Shown: in pieces, positions 1 through 6,291 of the stretch
Numbering within the stretch: position 1 is the first letter of the stretch
Layout of the letters: every line of letters starts with the position of its first letter
DNA from: CAZHRJ01 sp964534765
Lineage (GTDB): Bacteria; Lindowbacteria; 2-12-FULL-62-27
Length of the DNA stretch: 7,365 nt
Assembly (NCBI GenBank): GCA_964534765.1
Contig: CAZHRJ010000142.1
Span: 1-7,365 of the forward strand
Direction: 5' to 3'
The notes under the pieces: model-generated
Seen by the model: the letters and a program-made list of their open reading frames with translations, nothing else
The model's database searches: none
What the model was told of the DNA's origin: nothing
Position numbers and translations under genes: made by a program

Positions 1-7
1 CTGAATT

Positions 8-83
8 GCTTCTACAGTTGACTCCGGCTCTCTGGGAGATTCGCGAATCGTCTCCGAGGGAAACCGGAGTCAACTGTAGAAGC
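8..83. repeat. Long perfect inverted repeat / hairpin upstream of dnaG
   Basis: Bases 8-27 are the exact reverse complement of bases 64-83, a 20-bp perfect stem. The 36-nt interior can also fold: 28-32 can pair with 56-60, and GGAGA (35-39) with TCTCC (51-55). A separate 12-bp perfect palindrome, GATTCGCGAATC, sits at 38-49. The whole 76 nt can therefore form one long imperfect hairpin. No T-run follows directly; the nearest is at 94-98, so it is not a classical terminator. It could be a miniature palindromic repeat, a leader or terminator structure of the gene before the window, or a cruciform binding site. The arms do not resemble repeat elements A and B further on. Confidence 0.85.
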
Positions 84-153
84 GACAGTCCTGATTTTTC
101 GCCGTCTACCGACCGATCTCCACTCCCTAATTTTTTTCTTCCCAAAAAGAGGA

Positions 154-181
154 TTTTCAGGCACGATCGGGTATTTATACT
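154..181 (+). promoter_or_regulatory. Candidate sigma70-type promoter for dnaG
   Basis: TTTTCA (154-159) and TATACT (176-181) are separated by 16 bp, resembling -35 and -10 boxes. They lie just upstream of the dnaG ribosome binding site and would give a 5' leader of only about 12-15 nt. The -10 match is good and the -35 match is moderate. The call rests on motif resemblance and position only. Confidence 0.4.
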
Positions 182-190
182 GATAGTTGG

Positions 191-197
191 GGGAGGT
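191..197 (+). promoter_or_regulatory. dnaG ribosome binding site, decides GTG start
   Basis: GGGAGGT lies 4-5 nt before the GTG at 202. The in-frame TTG at 187 overlaps this purine-rich tract and has no Shine-Dalgarno of its own, so the GTG is the preferred start. Confidence 0.6.
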
Positions 198-201
198 CGG
201 G

Positions 202-1956
202 GTGGATCTCATAGCGGAGATCAAGGCCCGGGCAGACATCGTTCAGACGGTGTCGGCTCATGTGCCGTTGAAAAAGGCTGGAAAAGATTTCAAGGCGCGC
301 TGTCCGTTTCATTCGGAGAAGACGCCGTCGTTCACGGTCAGCGCCGATAAACAGCTTTTTTATTGTTTCGGGTGTGGAACGGGTGGAGATGTCATCCGGT
401 TTGTCATGCTCATTGAAAAGATCGATACCGCCGAGGCCATTCGCAGAATGGCCGACCGGCTCGGAATCGAACGGCCCAAGTACGGGACAGATCGCGGGCC
501 GGCCGAACCGATCCGGCGCGCGCTGGATATGGCGGCCCGGTTTTACGAGGCCGCCCTGACGTCTCCGGTTGGGGCCAACGCGCGGTCGTACCTGGAAAAA
601 CGCCGGATGCCGGGGGAGTTGGCGGGCAAGTTTCGCATCGGATACGCCCCGGATCGGCCGGACACCCTGACCCGGCGGCTGATGGGCAAAGGCGTGCCGG
701 AACAGATATTGGTTGACGCCGGTCTTTCGGTGAGCGGGAGCGAAGCTCCCAAGCGGTTGCGGGACAAATTTCGCGATCGACTGATGTTTCCGATTCTCGA
801 TGGCGCCGGTTTGGTTGTCGGGTTTGGCGGCCGCGTCATTCGGAATGGGGACCGGCGCCCCAAGTATCTAAACAGCGCTGAAACACCGCTCTTTCACAAA
901 GGGAAAATGCTTTACGGCTATCACACGGCCAAAAACGCCGTCTCCGCGGACTCGCCACCGATGCTGGTCGAGGGTTACCTCGACGTCATCTACGCGCAGA
1001 GCGCGGGTCTGCCGGCCGTCGCCGCCATGGGAACGGCCCTGACCGACACCCAGGCCGACCTTCTGGCCCGGTTCCGCCTGCCTGTCCTGCTGGCTTATGA
1101 CGGGGATGAGGCAGGCCGAAAAGCCACTCTCCGCGCCGCGTCTTTGCTTTTGGCGCGCGCGGTTGAGGTCCGGATCGTTCCGCTTCCCGCGGGGAAGGAT
1201 CCGGCGGATCTGGTCGAGCAGGGCAATTCGGAGCAGCTGGTGGCTCTGGCGGCGGCTCCGCGGGATGTCTTCAAATTTCTCGTGGACACGGCTCTGGCCA
1301 TGCATCCGGAAACGGTTGCCGGACGCCGTCAGGCGAGCGCGTTTTTGGCCGAGACTAGCCGGCAGATCCCGGACGAGATTCTCCGGGATCTGCTCATTCG
1401 CGCGTTCGCCGACGGATTCGGCCTGTCGCCCAGCGTGGCCGCGCGGGTGTTGAAGCCCCCGCCGGCGGCGTCGCAGGGCGCTGCCGCCGGGGGGATGTCG
1501 CGGCCTGAGGAGAACCTCCTGGGCGAAGGCCAGCGGCGGCTTGAGTGGACGTGTTTGGGCGTGGTGATGGCGCGGGTGGATCTGATGGCGCTGGCGTATG
1601 GGCAGATCGACGACGACCTGACCGATCCAACCGCTCGGATTGTCTGGGACGCTCTGTCGGCCCAGTACGAGCGGCGGCACGAGTTGGATATGGATGAGCT
1701 GGCCGAAGCCTTCGCGGATCATCCGGCGGTCCGGGACCGGCTGACCCGGGTTCGGATGGCGGATTTCCCCGAATCGAATCTGACGGCGGCCGGATTCAAG
1801 GACCTGCTGCGCCGGATGCGGCGCGGACGATTGAAACGAAAGATCGACGAATTGCACGTGCGGATCAAATCCGCCGACGCCGGCAAAGACAAGGACGAAA
1901 TCCGCCGGCTGCTCGAAGAAGACAAGGCGTTGCAACACATACTGAGTACCCTGTAG
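202..1956 (+). CDS. dnaG: DNA primase DnaG
   Basis: Makes the short RNA primers for lagging-strand and origin DNA synthesis, acting with the replicative helicase DnaB. From the GTG at 202 it is 584 aa, a normal DnaG length. The N-terminal zinc domain shows C34-P-F-H37, the EKTPSFTV stretch, then C55-F-G-C58, giving the CHC2 zinc ligands. The Toprim catalytic domain has the glutamate of VEGYLDV (E257) and the metal-binding DGDEAG (D300, D302). A Pro/Ala/Gly linker near 1455-1500 leads to a C-terminal domain expected to contact DnaB, ending in a charged helical tail. The next gene, rpoD, starts 56 bp downstream on the same strand, the common macromolecular-synthesis arrangement. An upstream in-frame TTG at 187 would add five residues but is less likely. 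No frameshift or missing catalytic residue is seen. Confidence 0.97.
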   Translation: MDLIAEIKARADIVQTVSAHVPLKKAGKDFKARCPFHSEKTPSFTVSADKQLFYCFGCGTGGDVIRFVMLIEKIDTAEAIRRMADRLGIERPKYGTDRGPAEPIRRALDMAARFYEAALTSPVGANARSYLEKRRMPGELAGKFRIGYAPDRPDTLTRRLMGKGVPEQILVDAGLSVSGSEAPKRLRDKFRDRLMFPILDGAGLVVGFGGRVIRNGDRRPKYLNSAETPLFHKGKMLYGYHTAKNAVSADSPPMLVEGYLDVIYAQSAGLPAVAAMGTALTDTQADLLARFRLPVLLAYDGDEAGRKATLRAASLLLARAVEVRIVPLPAGKDPADLVEQGNSEQLVALAAAPRDVFKFLVDTALAMHPETVAGRRQASAFLAETSRQIPDEILRDLLIRAFADGFGLSPSVAARVLKPPPAASQGAAAGGMSRPEENLLGEGQRRLEWTCLGVVMARVDLMALAYGQIDDDLTDPTARIVWDALSAQYERRHELDMDELAEAFADHPAVRDRLTRVRMADFPESNLTAAGFKDLLRRMRRGRLKRKIDELHVRIKSADAGKDKDEIRRLLEEDKALQHILSTL

Positions 1957-1972
1957 ACAATTTCTGTAAGCT

Positions 1973-1989
1973 TCCCGCCCTAGGCGGGA
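1973..1989 (+). promoter_or_regulatory. Small GC hairpin between dnaG and rpoD
   Basis: TCCCGCC (1973-1979) pairs perfectly with GGCGGGA (1983-1989) around a 3-nt loop. It sits 16 bp after the dnaG stop and 8 nt before the rpoD Shine-Dalgarno. There is no T-run, so termination is unlikely. In E. coli the dnaG-rpoD junction of the transcript is a known RNA processing region; a similar processing or stability role here is inference. Confidence 0.45.
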
Positions 1990-1997
1990 CTGAGGAC

Positions 1998-2005
1998 AAA
2001 GGAGG
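1998..2005 (+). promoter_or_regulatory. Consensus ribosome binding site of rpoD
   Basis: AAAGGAGG lies 7 nt before the GTG at 2013. It matches the anti-Shine-Dalgarno closely and fixes the GTG as the start. Confidence 0.85.
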
Positions 2006-2012
2006 TTTTCCG

Positions 2013-3728
2013 GTGAGTCTGTTGAAAATTAAGGGTGTGCGAAAACTGTTGGAAATTGGGCGCAAGAAAAAGAAATTGACCTACGATGAGATCAATTACC
2101 TCCTGCCGGAAACGGTGGCCAGTTCGGACCTCATCGATGACATCTTTGTGCTCATCCAGAAAAATGGAATCCAGATCATCGACGAGGTCGACCAGGCTCT
2201 GTCGACCAGCGATGAGGAGTTGCTGGCCAAGGTCACGCGGTTCGGCGATACGGACGATTCCATCAAAATGTACCTGCAGGAAATCGGCCAGATCCCGCTG
2301 CTGACGCCCAAGGAGGAAATCGAAATCTCCAAGCGGTTCGACACGAACCGCAGCCTGGCCTACAAGGCGGTGCTCGGGACATTCATCGCCGCGGATATTT
2401 TCGAAAAAGAGGCGTTGACTGTCACCAAGGACAAGACCCGGATCAAAAAACTTGTCGCCATCAAAAAAACTGAAAAACTCTTCCCGGAGGAGCTGTCCAT
2501 GTGGCGGCGCCGGGTGTCCAAGGGATTGAAACGGGTATCCCAGCTCAAACGCCAGTATGTGCGGATCGCCACCAAATATTTGAACGACGAGGGCGAACTC
2601 AGAAAAGGAACCGAAATACCCAAACCTCTGACCGATATCTGCGACAAAGTCGGTGAGGCGCTCCTGGAGGTCAAGCTCAACAAGGCGATCATCTACCACA
2701 TCCGGGACACCATCGCCGGCATTGTGGAGGAATACGACCGCATCCAGCGGCAGTCCCGGGGAATCGCCTCCAAGTTCCGCACCGGTTCGGCCCGGCTCCT
2801 GAGGCTCTACAAAGTCGGCTCAGACGTCGTCAAATCCCGTGCGTCGTTTGTCACACGGCTCAACCTCGACGAGCGACGGGAGGTCGACGAGGATCTCAAG
2901 GAACTGGCGACGGCCACGGAGAGTTATCAGAAAAAGGCCCGGTTCCCGATCGAGGGAATGCGGCAGATCCTCAAGACCTACCGGTTCTACAACCGGGAGG
3001 CGCTTGAAGCCCGGGATGAAATGGTCGACGCCAACCTGCGGCTGGTCGTGTCGATCGCCAAGAAATACACGCACCGGGGACTCGGATTCCTCGACCTCAT
3101 CCAGGAGGGCAACATCGGGCTCATGCGCGCGGTCGACAAGTTCGAGTACCGGAAGGGATTCAAATTCTCCACGTACGCGACGTGGTGGATCCGGCAGGCC
3201 ATCACCCGGGCCCTGGCCGATCAGAGCCGCACCATCCGGATTCCGGTGCACATGGTCGAGCAGATCAACAAGGTCATGCGCGAATCCAGGCGGCTGCTCC
3301 AGAAACTCAACCGGGAACCCAAGCCGGAGGAGATCGCCAAGGAACTCAACTGGCATGCCGGCCGGGTGCGGCATATCATGAAGCTCGCCCAGGATCCCAT
3401 CAGTCTCGAAACACCGGTCGGCGAGGACGGCGACACGTCGCTCGGCGATTTCGTCCCCGACCAGACGAGTGTTTCCCCTCTCAAGACCACGGTCGACACG
3501 CTTCTTCGGGAGCAACTCGAAACGGTCTTGAAGACCCTCAATCAGCGCGAGGAGAAAGTCGTCCGTCTGAGGTTCGGCCTGGATGACGGCCGGGAGCGGA
3601 CGCTCGAGGAAGTCGGCAACATGTTCAACGTGACCCGGGAACGTATCCGGCAGATCGAATGCAAAGCCCTCAAAAAACTCCGCCATCCCGTCCGCGCCCG
3701 CCTTCTGCGCGATTACCTGAAGGCTTAA
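2013..3728 (+). CDS. rpoD: Primary (group 1) RNA polymerase sigma factor RpoD
   Basis: Directs core RNA polymerase to housekeeping promoters. The protein is 571 aa. Region 1.1 (about residues 1-60) has the typical LTYDEINYLLP and IDDIFVLIQKNGIQI pattern. Region 1.2 is DDSIKMYLQEIGQIPLL (81-97). A long non-conserved segment follows to about residue 330 and is rich in Lys and Arg. Region 2 begins around 331 (EMVDANLRLVVSIAKKY) and includes the melting and -10 recognition part FSTYATWWIRQAITRALADQ (about 385-404). Region 3 follows, and region 4 ends in the -35 helix-turn-helix (RTLEEVGNMFNVTRERIRQI, from about 529). The RQIE(C)KAL stretch has Cys where Ala is usual. It lies 56 bp after dnaG on the same strand and is probably co-transcribed, with a very strong Shine-Dalgarno of its own. 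Confidence 0.97.
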   Translation: MSLLKIKGVRKLLEIGRKKKKLTYDEINYLLPETVASSDLIDDIFVLIQKNGIQIIDEVDQALSTSDEELLAKVTRFGDTDDSIKMYLQEIGQIPLLTPKEEIEISKRFDTNRSLAYKAVLGTFIAADIFEKEALTVTKDKTRIKKLVAIKKTEKLFPEELSMWRRRVSKGLKRVSQLKRQYVRIATKYLNDEGELRKGTEIPKPLTDICDKVGEALLEVKLNKAIIYHIRDTIAGIVEEYDRIQRQSRGIASKFRTGSARLLRLYKVGSDVVKSRASFVTRLNLDERREVDEDLKELATATESYQKKARFPIEGMRQILKTYRFYNREALEARDEMVDANLRLVVSIAKKYTHRGLGFLDLIQEGNIGLMRAVDKFEYRKGFKFSTYATWWIRQAITRALADQSRTIRIPVHMVEQINKVMRESRRLLQKLNREPKPEEIAKELNWHAGRVRHIMKLAQDPISLETPVGEDGDTSLGDFVPDQTSVSPLKTTVDTLLREQLETVLKTLNQREEKVVRLRFGLDDGRERTLEEVGNMFNVTRERIRQIECKALKKLRHPVRARLLRDYLKA

Positions 3729-3856
3729 GGCACGCCTTTCTCCGGCTGATCCATCTGCTGGATCAGCGGGTCGGCGACGAAAAGCGTATTCTCAGGAAGT
3801 ACGTCGGAGCGCTCCGCGTGCGTCTGTCGCGCCTCGCCCACGGTGACTCCGAGTGA
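3659..3856 (+). CDS. Possible small ORF overlapping the rpoD 3' end
   Basis: A 65-codon frame opens at an ATG inside rpoD, in a different frame, and ends at TGA 3854-3856. The last 43 codons, after the rpoD stop, look coding-like: mostly C or G at third positions and a charged amphipathic peptide with LIHLLDQRVGDEKRILRKY. The ATG at 3659 has no Shine-Dalgarno, and no in-frame ATG, GTG or TTG gives a good start after the rpoD stop. It may be a real small protein with an unusual start, the tail of a decayed gene, or chance. The family is not recognised. Repeat element A begins right after the TGA. Confidence 0.25.
   Translation: MQSPQKTPPSRPRPPSARLPEGLRHAFLRLIHLLDQRVGDEKRILRKYVGALRVRLSRLAHGDSE
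3745..3767 (+). other. 9-bp stem hairpin 16 bp after the rpoD stop
   Basis: GCTGATCCA (3745-3753) pairs exactly with TGGATCAGC (3759-3767) around a 5-nt loop. It lies in the usual place for a terminator of the dnaG-rpoD transcript, but GGGTCGGCG follows instead of a T-run. It could be a Rho-type 3' end structure, or merely part of the coding-like stretch here. Confidence 0.35.
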
Positions 3857-4042
3857 TAAATTGGTAAATTTGGAATTTGGGAATTTGGGGACGTTGATTG
3901 ACAAATTGACAAATGAAATGAAAACACCATGGGAGATTAGCGGTTTTTTGTCCGCTCGTCAGTAAACGCGCTCTTTGTCCCTCAGGGAATCGCCGAAATT
4001 TGTCAATTTGTCAATCAACGTCCCCATTTCGCCCATTTCGCC
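3857..4042. repeat. Repeat element A: paired inverted arms with tandem-unit flanks
   Basis: Arm 3886-3914 is the perfect reverse complement of 3998-4026 (29 bp). Each arm reads, from outside in, TGGGGACGTTG followed by two tandem copies of ATTGACAA. The 83-nt spacer (3915-3997) contains two small hairpins, AGCGG/CCGCT (3939-3943 with 3952-3956) and TCCC/GGGA (3978-3988). Outside the left arm, 3857-3890 is a tandem array of 8-9 nt units such as AATTTGGG. Outside the right arm, two units of the CATTTCGCC type are seen. No ORF or transposase lies inside. Almost identical arms recur in element B around an unrelated spacer. It probably belongs to a dispersed non-autonomous family of REP or MITE type (inference). 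It could also act as a strong RNA hairpin ending the rpoD transcript. Confidence 0.85.
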
Positions 4043-4084
4043 GGATAAGGGGGTAGTCGGCACGCTTGTCAGAATTAGTCCGTC

Positions 4085-4981
4085 ATGTTTCGATTCCGCA
4101 TGCCTGAGAAATCGCCAATATTTGGATTGCTCGACCAGGATTCCCTCTTTCCACGTGAATCGACGGGATCCATACCCGAAAAAATGGGGAAGGCGCAGAT
4201 TCGTGCGGTAGAAACGGCCCAGATTCTCACTCGGGCAACGGGTTTCATCTCAGGGTTTGATTACACATTGAATCCCTATGTTGGCTGCCAGTTCGGGTGC
4301 GCATACTGTTACGCCGCTTTTTTTGTCTCAGAAAAACGCCGGGATGATTGGGGATACTGGGTGGACGTCAAGCGGAACGCCGTGGAACTTCTGACCAAAC
4401 GCCGGGTCCTGAAGGATAAGAACATTTACATGAGTTCGGTAACGGACCCCTATCAACCTGTGGAATTGAGGATCGGTCTCACCCGGAGCATTCTGGAGGC
4501 TGTGTTGCCGGAGTCGAGACAGCCGCGGTTGGTCATTCAAACCCGCAGTCCGTTCGTCACCCGGGACATCGATCTTTTCAAGCGATTCCGGAAACTACGC
4601 GTCAATATGACGGTGACCACCGACTGCGACGTCATCCGAAAACGCTTCGAGCCGATGTGTCCGAGCAACGACAGGCGATTAGAAGCCTTGGAGCAGGTTA
4701 AGGCGGCCGGAATCCGGACCGGCATTTGCATTACCCCCATGCTGCCGCTGGAGAATCCGGAGCTGTTCGCCCTCCGGCTGGCCGCATCGGGAGCGGACGT
4801 CTACGTTGCGCAGCCATTCAAGCCATCCCGTGGAGCCTTTGCCGCAAGCACCCGATCTATGGCAACAGACATCGCTCGCGAGTTTAATTGGACAGTCGGC
4901 GCCTATCGCCAAGCCTTTTCTGTTTTGCGTCGTCACCTGCCTCACCTATACGAGGGCCGTGACGGGTTTATGCCGGAATAG
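4085..4981 (+). CDS. Radical SAM protein, SplB-like (COG1533 type)
   Basis: A 298-aa protein with a CxxxCxxC motif (C68, C72, C75 in NPYVGCQFGCAYCYA) that would bind a 4Fe-4S cluster and cleave S-adenosylmethionine to a 5'-deoxyadenosyl radical. Further family signatures are MSSVTDPYQPVE, VIQTRSPFVTRDIDLF, MTVTTDCDVIRKRFEP and CITPMLPLENP. These place it with the proteins related to spore photoproduct lyase, most of which have unknown substrates; it is not shown to be a photoproduct lyase. The start is uncertain. ATG 4085 is the furthest upstream possible because TAG 4076 is in frame. ATG 4100 and ATG 4184 are alternatives, and none has a good Shine-Dalgarno. Base composition is lower in G+C than dnaG-rpoD. 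The methyltransferase gene follows after 10 bp, so the two are likely co-transcribed. Element A ends about 40 bp upstream. Confidence 0.88.
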   Translation: MFRFRMPEKSPIFGLLDQDSLFPRESTGSIPEKMGKAQIRAVETAQILTRATGFISGFDYTLNPYVGCQFGCAYCYAAFFVSEKRRDDWGYWVDVKRNAVELLTKRRVLKDKNIYMSSVTDPYQPVELRIGLTRSILEAVLPESRQPRLVIQTRSPFVTRDIDLFKRFRKLRVNMTVTTDCDVIRKRFEPMCPSNDRRLEALEQVKAAGIRTGICITPMLPLENPELFALRLAASGADVYVAQPFKPSRGAFAASTRSMATDIAREFNWTVGAYRQAFSVLRRHLPHLYEGRDGFMPE

Positions 4982-4991
4982 CCGCGTCAGG

Positions 4992-5981
4992 ATGGAGACG
5001 GAAAGGAGAAAATGGAGGTATCTAGACAGATTCGAGGAGATCGTGGCGTCTGCCGTCAAGGATGAGTTTGACAAGGTTGATGGGAAACAGAATATAATTC
5101 GTTTTCTTAAAGATTTATCTTACGCCGACGCGCAGCTGAGTCTGCTGTCGAAGGGCATGAACCCAAATTACAATCGGCGGCGAATGGGGGAGGCCTATGC
5201 GCTCATCTACCATATGCGTCATGTCTTTGAAGTATGCACCGCTCTGGCCGCCATCCAGAAAAAATATCCGTTCCCGGTCTGGCCGCGTGTCAAAGTCCTG
5301 GACGTTGGTTCCGGGACGGGCAGCGTGCCGATGGCGCTGGCGTATTGGATGCTGCGTGAGCATTGGATAAAGGGAGACCAGACCAAGGTTGAGGTGTGCT
5401 GCATTGAGCCGTCTCTTCCCATGCGTGAAACAGCCGCCCGAATATTATCCAGATGCTGTTCGGCGTCGGAGATTGGTGACACGCGCTATTCCTGGAATCA
5501 CAGTCTGGCGCATGATTTGGAAAGCGCGTCCAAAAAGCGCGTGCGGGATGACGAGAAGTTTCATGTTGTTTTTTTTAGTTACGTGTTTTCAAGCCATCCG
5601 GAACGGATGGCAGAAACAGTCCGGCAGGTCGGTCATATCGTCCACCAACTCCTTCGGCCGGGTGGGATCGCGCTCTTTGTCTCCCCAAACCCCAGAAACC
5701 CTGACCGCGAAGTGGCGAAAAAGAAGGAATTCATAGATCGGCTGACCATCCGATTGAGGGACGGTAGATTTAGACGATTGGAATTGGATATTTATGACAG
5801 GGTGGTGCATGATGATCGACGCAGGAAATTCCAGGCTCCACAGTCGCCTGAACCGATCATCCGCGCCCGAAATTTTTTTAACACTCAATGCGCCGAAGTT
5901 GGACTCGATGCCATCTACGACGATCACGAGCGGCTCAGGTATGGAATTTTCTGTCACTATGCGGCATTGATCTCGCCCTGA
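4992..5981 (+). CDS. Class I SAM-dependent methyltransferase, substrate unknown
   Basis: About 329 aa from ATG 4992. An N-terminal helical region of about 95 residues precedes the Rossmann-fold domain. Motif I is VKVLDVGSGTGSVPMAL (D104, glycines 106-110), which binds S-adenosylmethionine. The acidic residue ending strand 2 is in VEVCCIEPS. The strand 4 region reads FHVVFFSYVFSSHPE, followed by LLRPGGIALFVSPNP. There is no NPPY/DPPY motif, so an adenine or cytosine-N4 DNA methylase is unlikely. The order RRMGEAYALIYHMRHV, motif I, then SYVF is faintly like Rsm22-type ribosome-associated methyltransferases, but the C-terminal Cys cluster of that family is not evident, so I leave it unassigned. 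ATG 4992 has only a weak ribosome site; GTG 5043 with GAGGAG upstream is an alternative. It lies 10 bp after the radical SAM gene. Confidence 0.8.
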   Translation: METERRKWRYLDRFEEIVASAVKDEFDKVDGKQNIIRFLKDLSYADAQLSLLSKGMNPNYNRRRMGEAYALIYHMRHVFEVCTALAAIQKKYPFPVWPRVKVLDVGSGTGSVPMALAYWMLREHWIKGDQTKVEVCCIEPSLPMRETAARILSRCCSASEIGDTRYSWNHSLAHDLESASKKRVRDDEKFHVVFFSYVFSSHPERMAETVRQVGHIVHQLLRPGGIALFVSPNPRNPDREVAKKKEFIDRLTIRLRDGRFRRLELDIYDRVVHDDRRRKFQAPQSPEPIIRARNFFNTQCAEVGLDAIYDDHERLRYGIFCHYAALISP

Positions 5982-6007
5982 TCATCGCCGGGTGGTTATT
6001 GACTTCT

Positions 6008-6035
6008 GGCAATTTGCCTTCCCCCCCATTTTGCC
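6008..6035. repeat. Possible degenerate repeat arm
   Basis: GGCAATTTGCC (6008-6018) differs from the arm segment GTCAATTTGTC at two of eleven positions. CCCCATTTTGCC (6024-6035) is identical to 12 nt of the complement of the element B left flank. The GGGGACGTTG core between them is not preserved. It may be a decayed third copy next to the cyclase remnant. The similarity is short and partly low-complexity. Confidence 0.25.
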
Positions 6036-6039
6036 GTGT

Positions 6040-6291
6040 TTAAGAAATCAGGGATGGGTCAATACACACAGGCGCCGTTTTGGAATCGGCGGAGTAAAGC
6101 TGTATCGAGGATTGGAAACCGCGTATTTCTTTTATGCCGATATCCTTGAATAGCTGTTTCTTGGGCGGTCTTAATGCGTTGTAAATCTCATCCTGAATGA
6201 TGACATCATCATCACAACCTTTGGTCTCTGATTCCAGCCGACACGCCAAATTGACCACCGGCCCGAACACATCAAAATGCTTGTGTCCATG
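6040..6291 (-). pseudogene. Truncated class III adenylate cyclase, C-terminal remnant
   Basis: On the minus strand, 6288 down to the TAA at 6042-6040 encodes the last third of a cyclase domain: KHFDVFGPVVNLACRLESET and the tail after it, parallel to RRFDVFGPIVNLACRLESET in the neighbouring intact gene. It keeps the specificity Asp and the transition-state Asn and Arg. It lacks everything upstream, including the two metal-binding Asp residues and the Lys, so it cannot be catalytic. Its homology stops exactly where the tandem array of element B begins (about 6289). An ATG at 6331, supplied by the repeat arm itself, could open a 97-codon frame. No stop or frameshift is present in the remaining codons. 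At the base level it differs clearly from its neighbour, so it comes from an older paralogue, not a fresh duplication. Confidence 0.8.

Noticed and set aside
187..201. TTG at 187 as dnaG start
   Set aside because: It overlaps the purine-rich ribosome binding tract and lacks its own. The GTG at 202 has proper spacing and gives a normal N-terminus.
868..1938. Long minus-strand open frame opposite dnaG (356 codons)
   Set aside because: It is antisense to an unmistakable dnaG, has no recognisable domain, and is the usual shadow of a GC-rich gene.
2820..3686. Minus-strand open frame opposite rpoD (288 codons)
   Set aside because: It is a shadow of the strongly conserved sigma factor coding strand, with no domain or ribosome site.
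3801..3820. 12-bp palindrome CGGAGCGCTCCG (3806-3817) as an operator or terminator
   Set aside because: It is short, lies within the coding-like stretch, lacks a T-run, and has no promoter next to it.
3898..3911. TTGACA hexamers inside the repeat arms as -35 promoter boxes
   Set aside because: Both arms contain the exact -35 consensus, but no -10-like sequence lies at 16-18 bp in either element, so inward promoters are not supported.
3857..4042. Element A as a CRISPR array
   Set aside because: The two arms are inverted, not direct, with a single 83-nt spacer and no further repeats or cas genes.
3975..4211. Open frame running through the right arm of element A
   Set aside because: It consists of repeat sequence plus out-of-frame radical SAM sequence. 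The shared SINVP peptide comes from the repeat arm only.
4806..4991. Upstream extension of the methyltransferase frame inside the radical SAM gene
   Set aside because: It overlaps conserved radical SAM coding sequence in another frame and the peptide is not domain-like. ATG 4992 just after the upstream stop is more likely.
5982..6039. Bidirectional terminator between the methyltransferase and the cyclase remnant
   Set aside because: Only a weak GGCAA/TTGCC palindrome with almost no loop is present, so a terminator cannot be supported.
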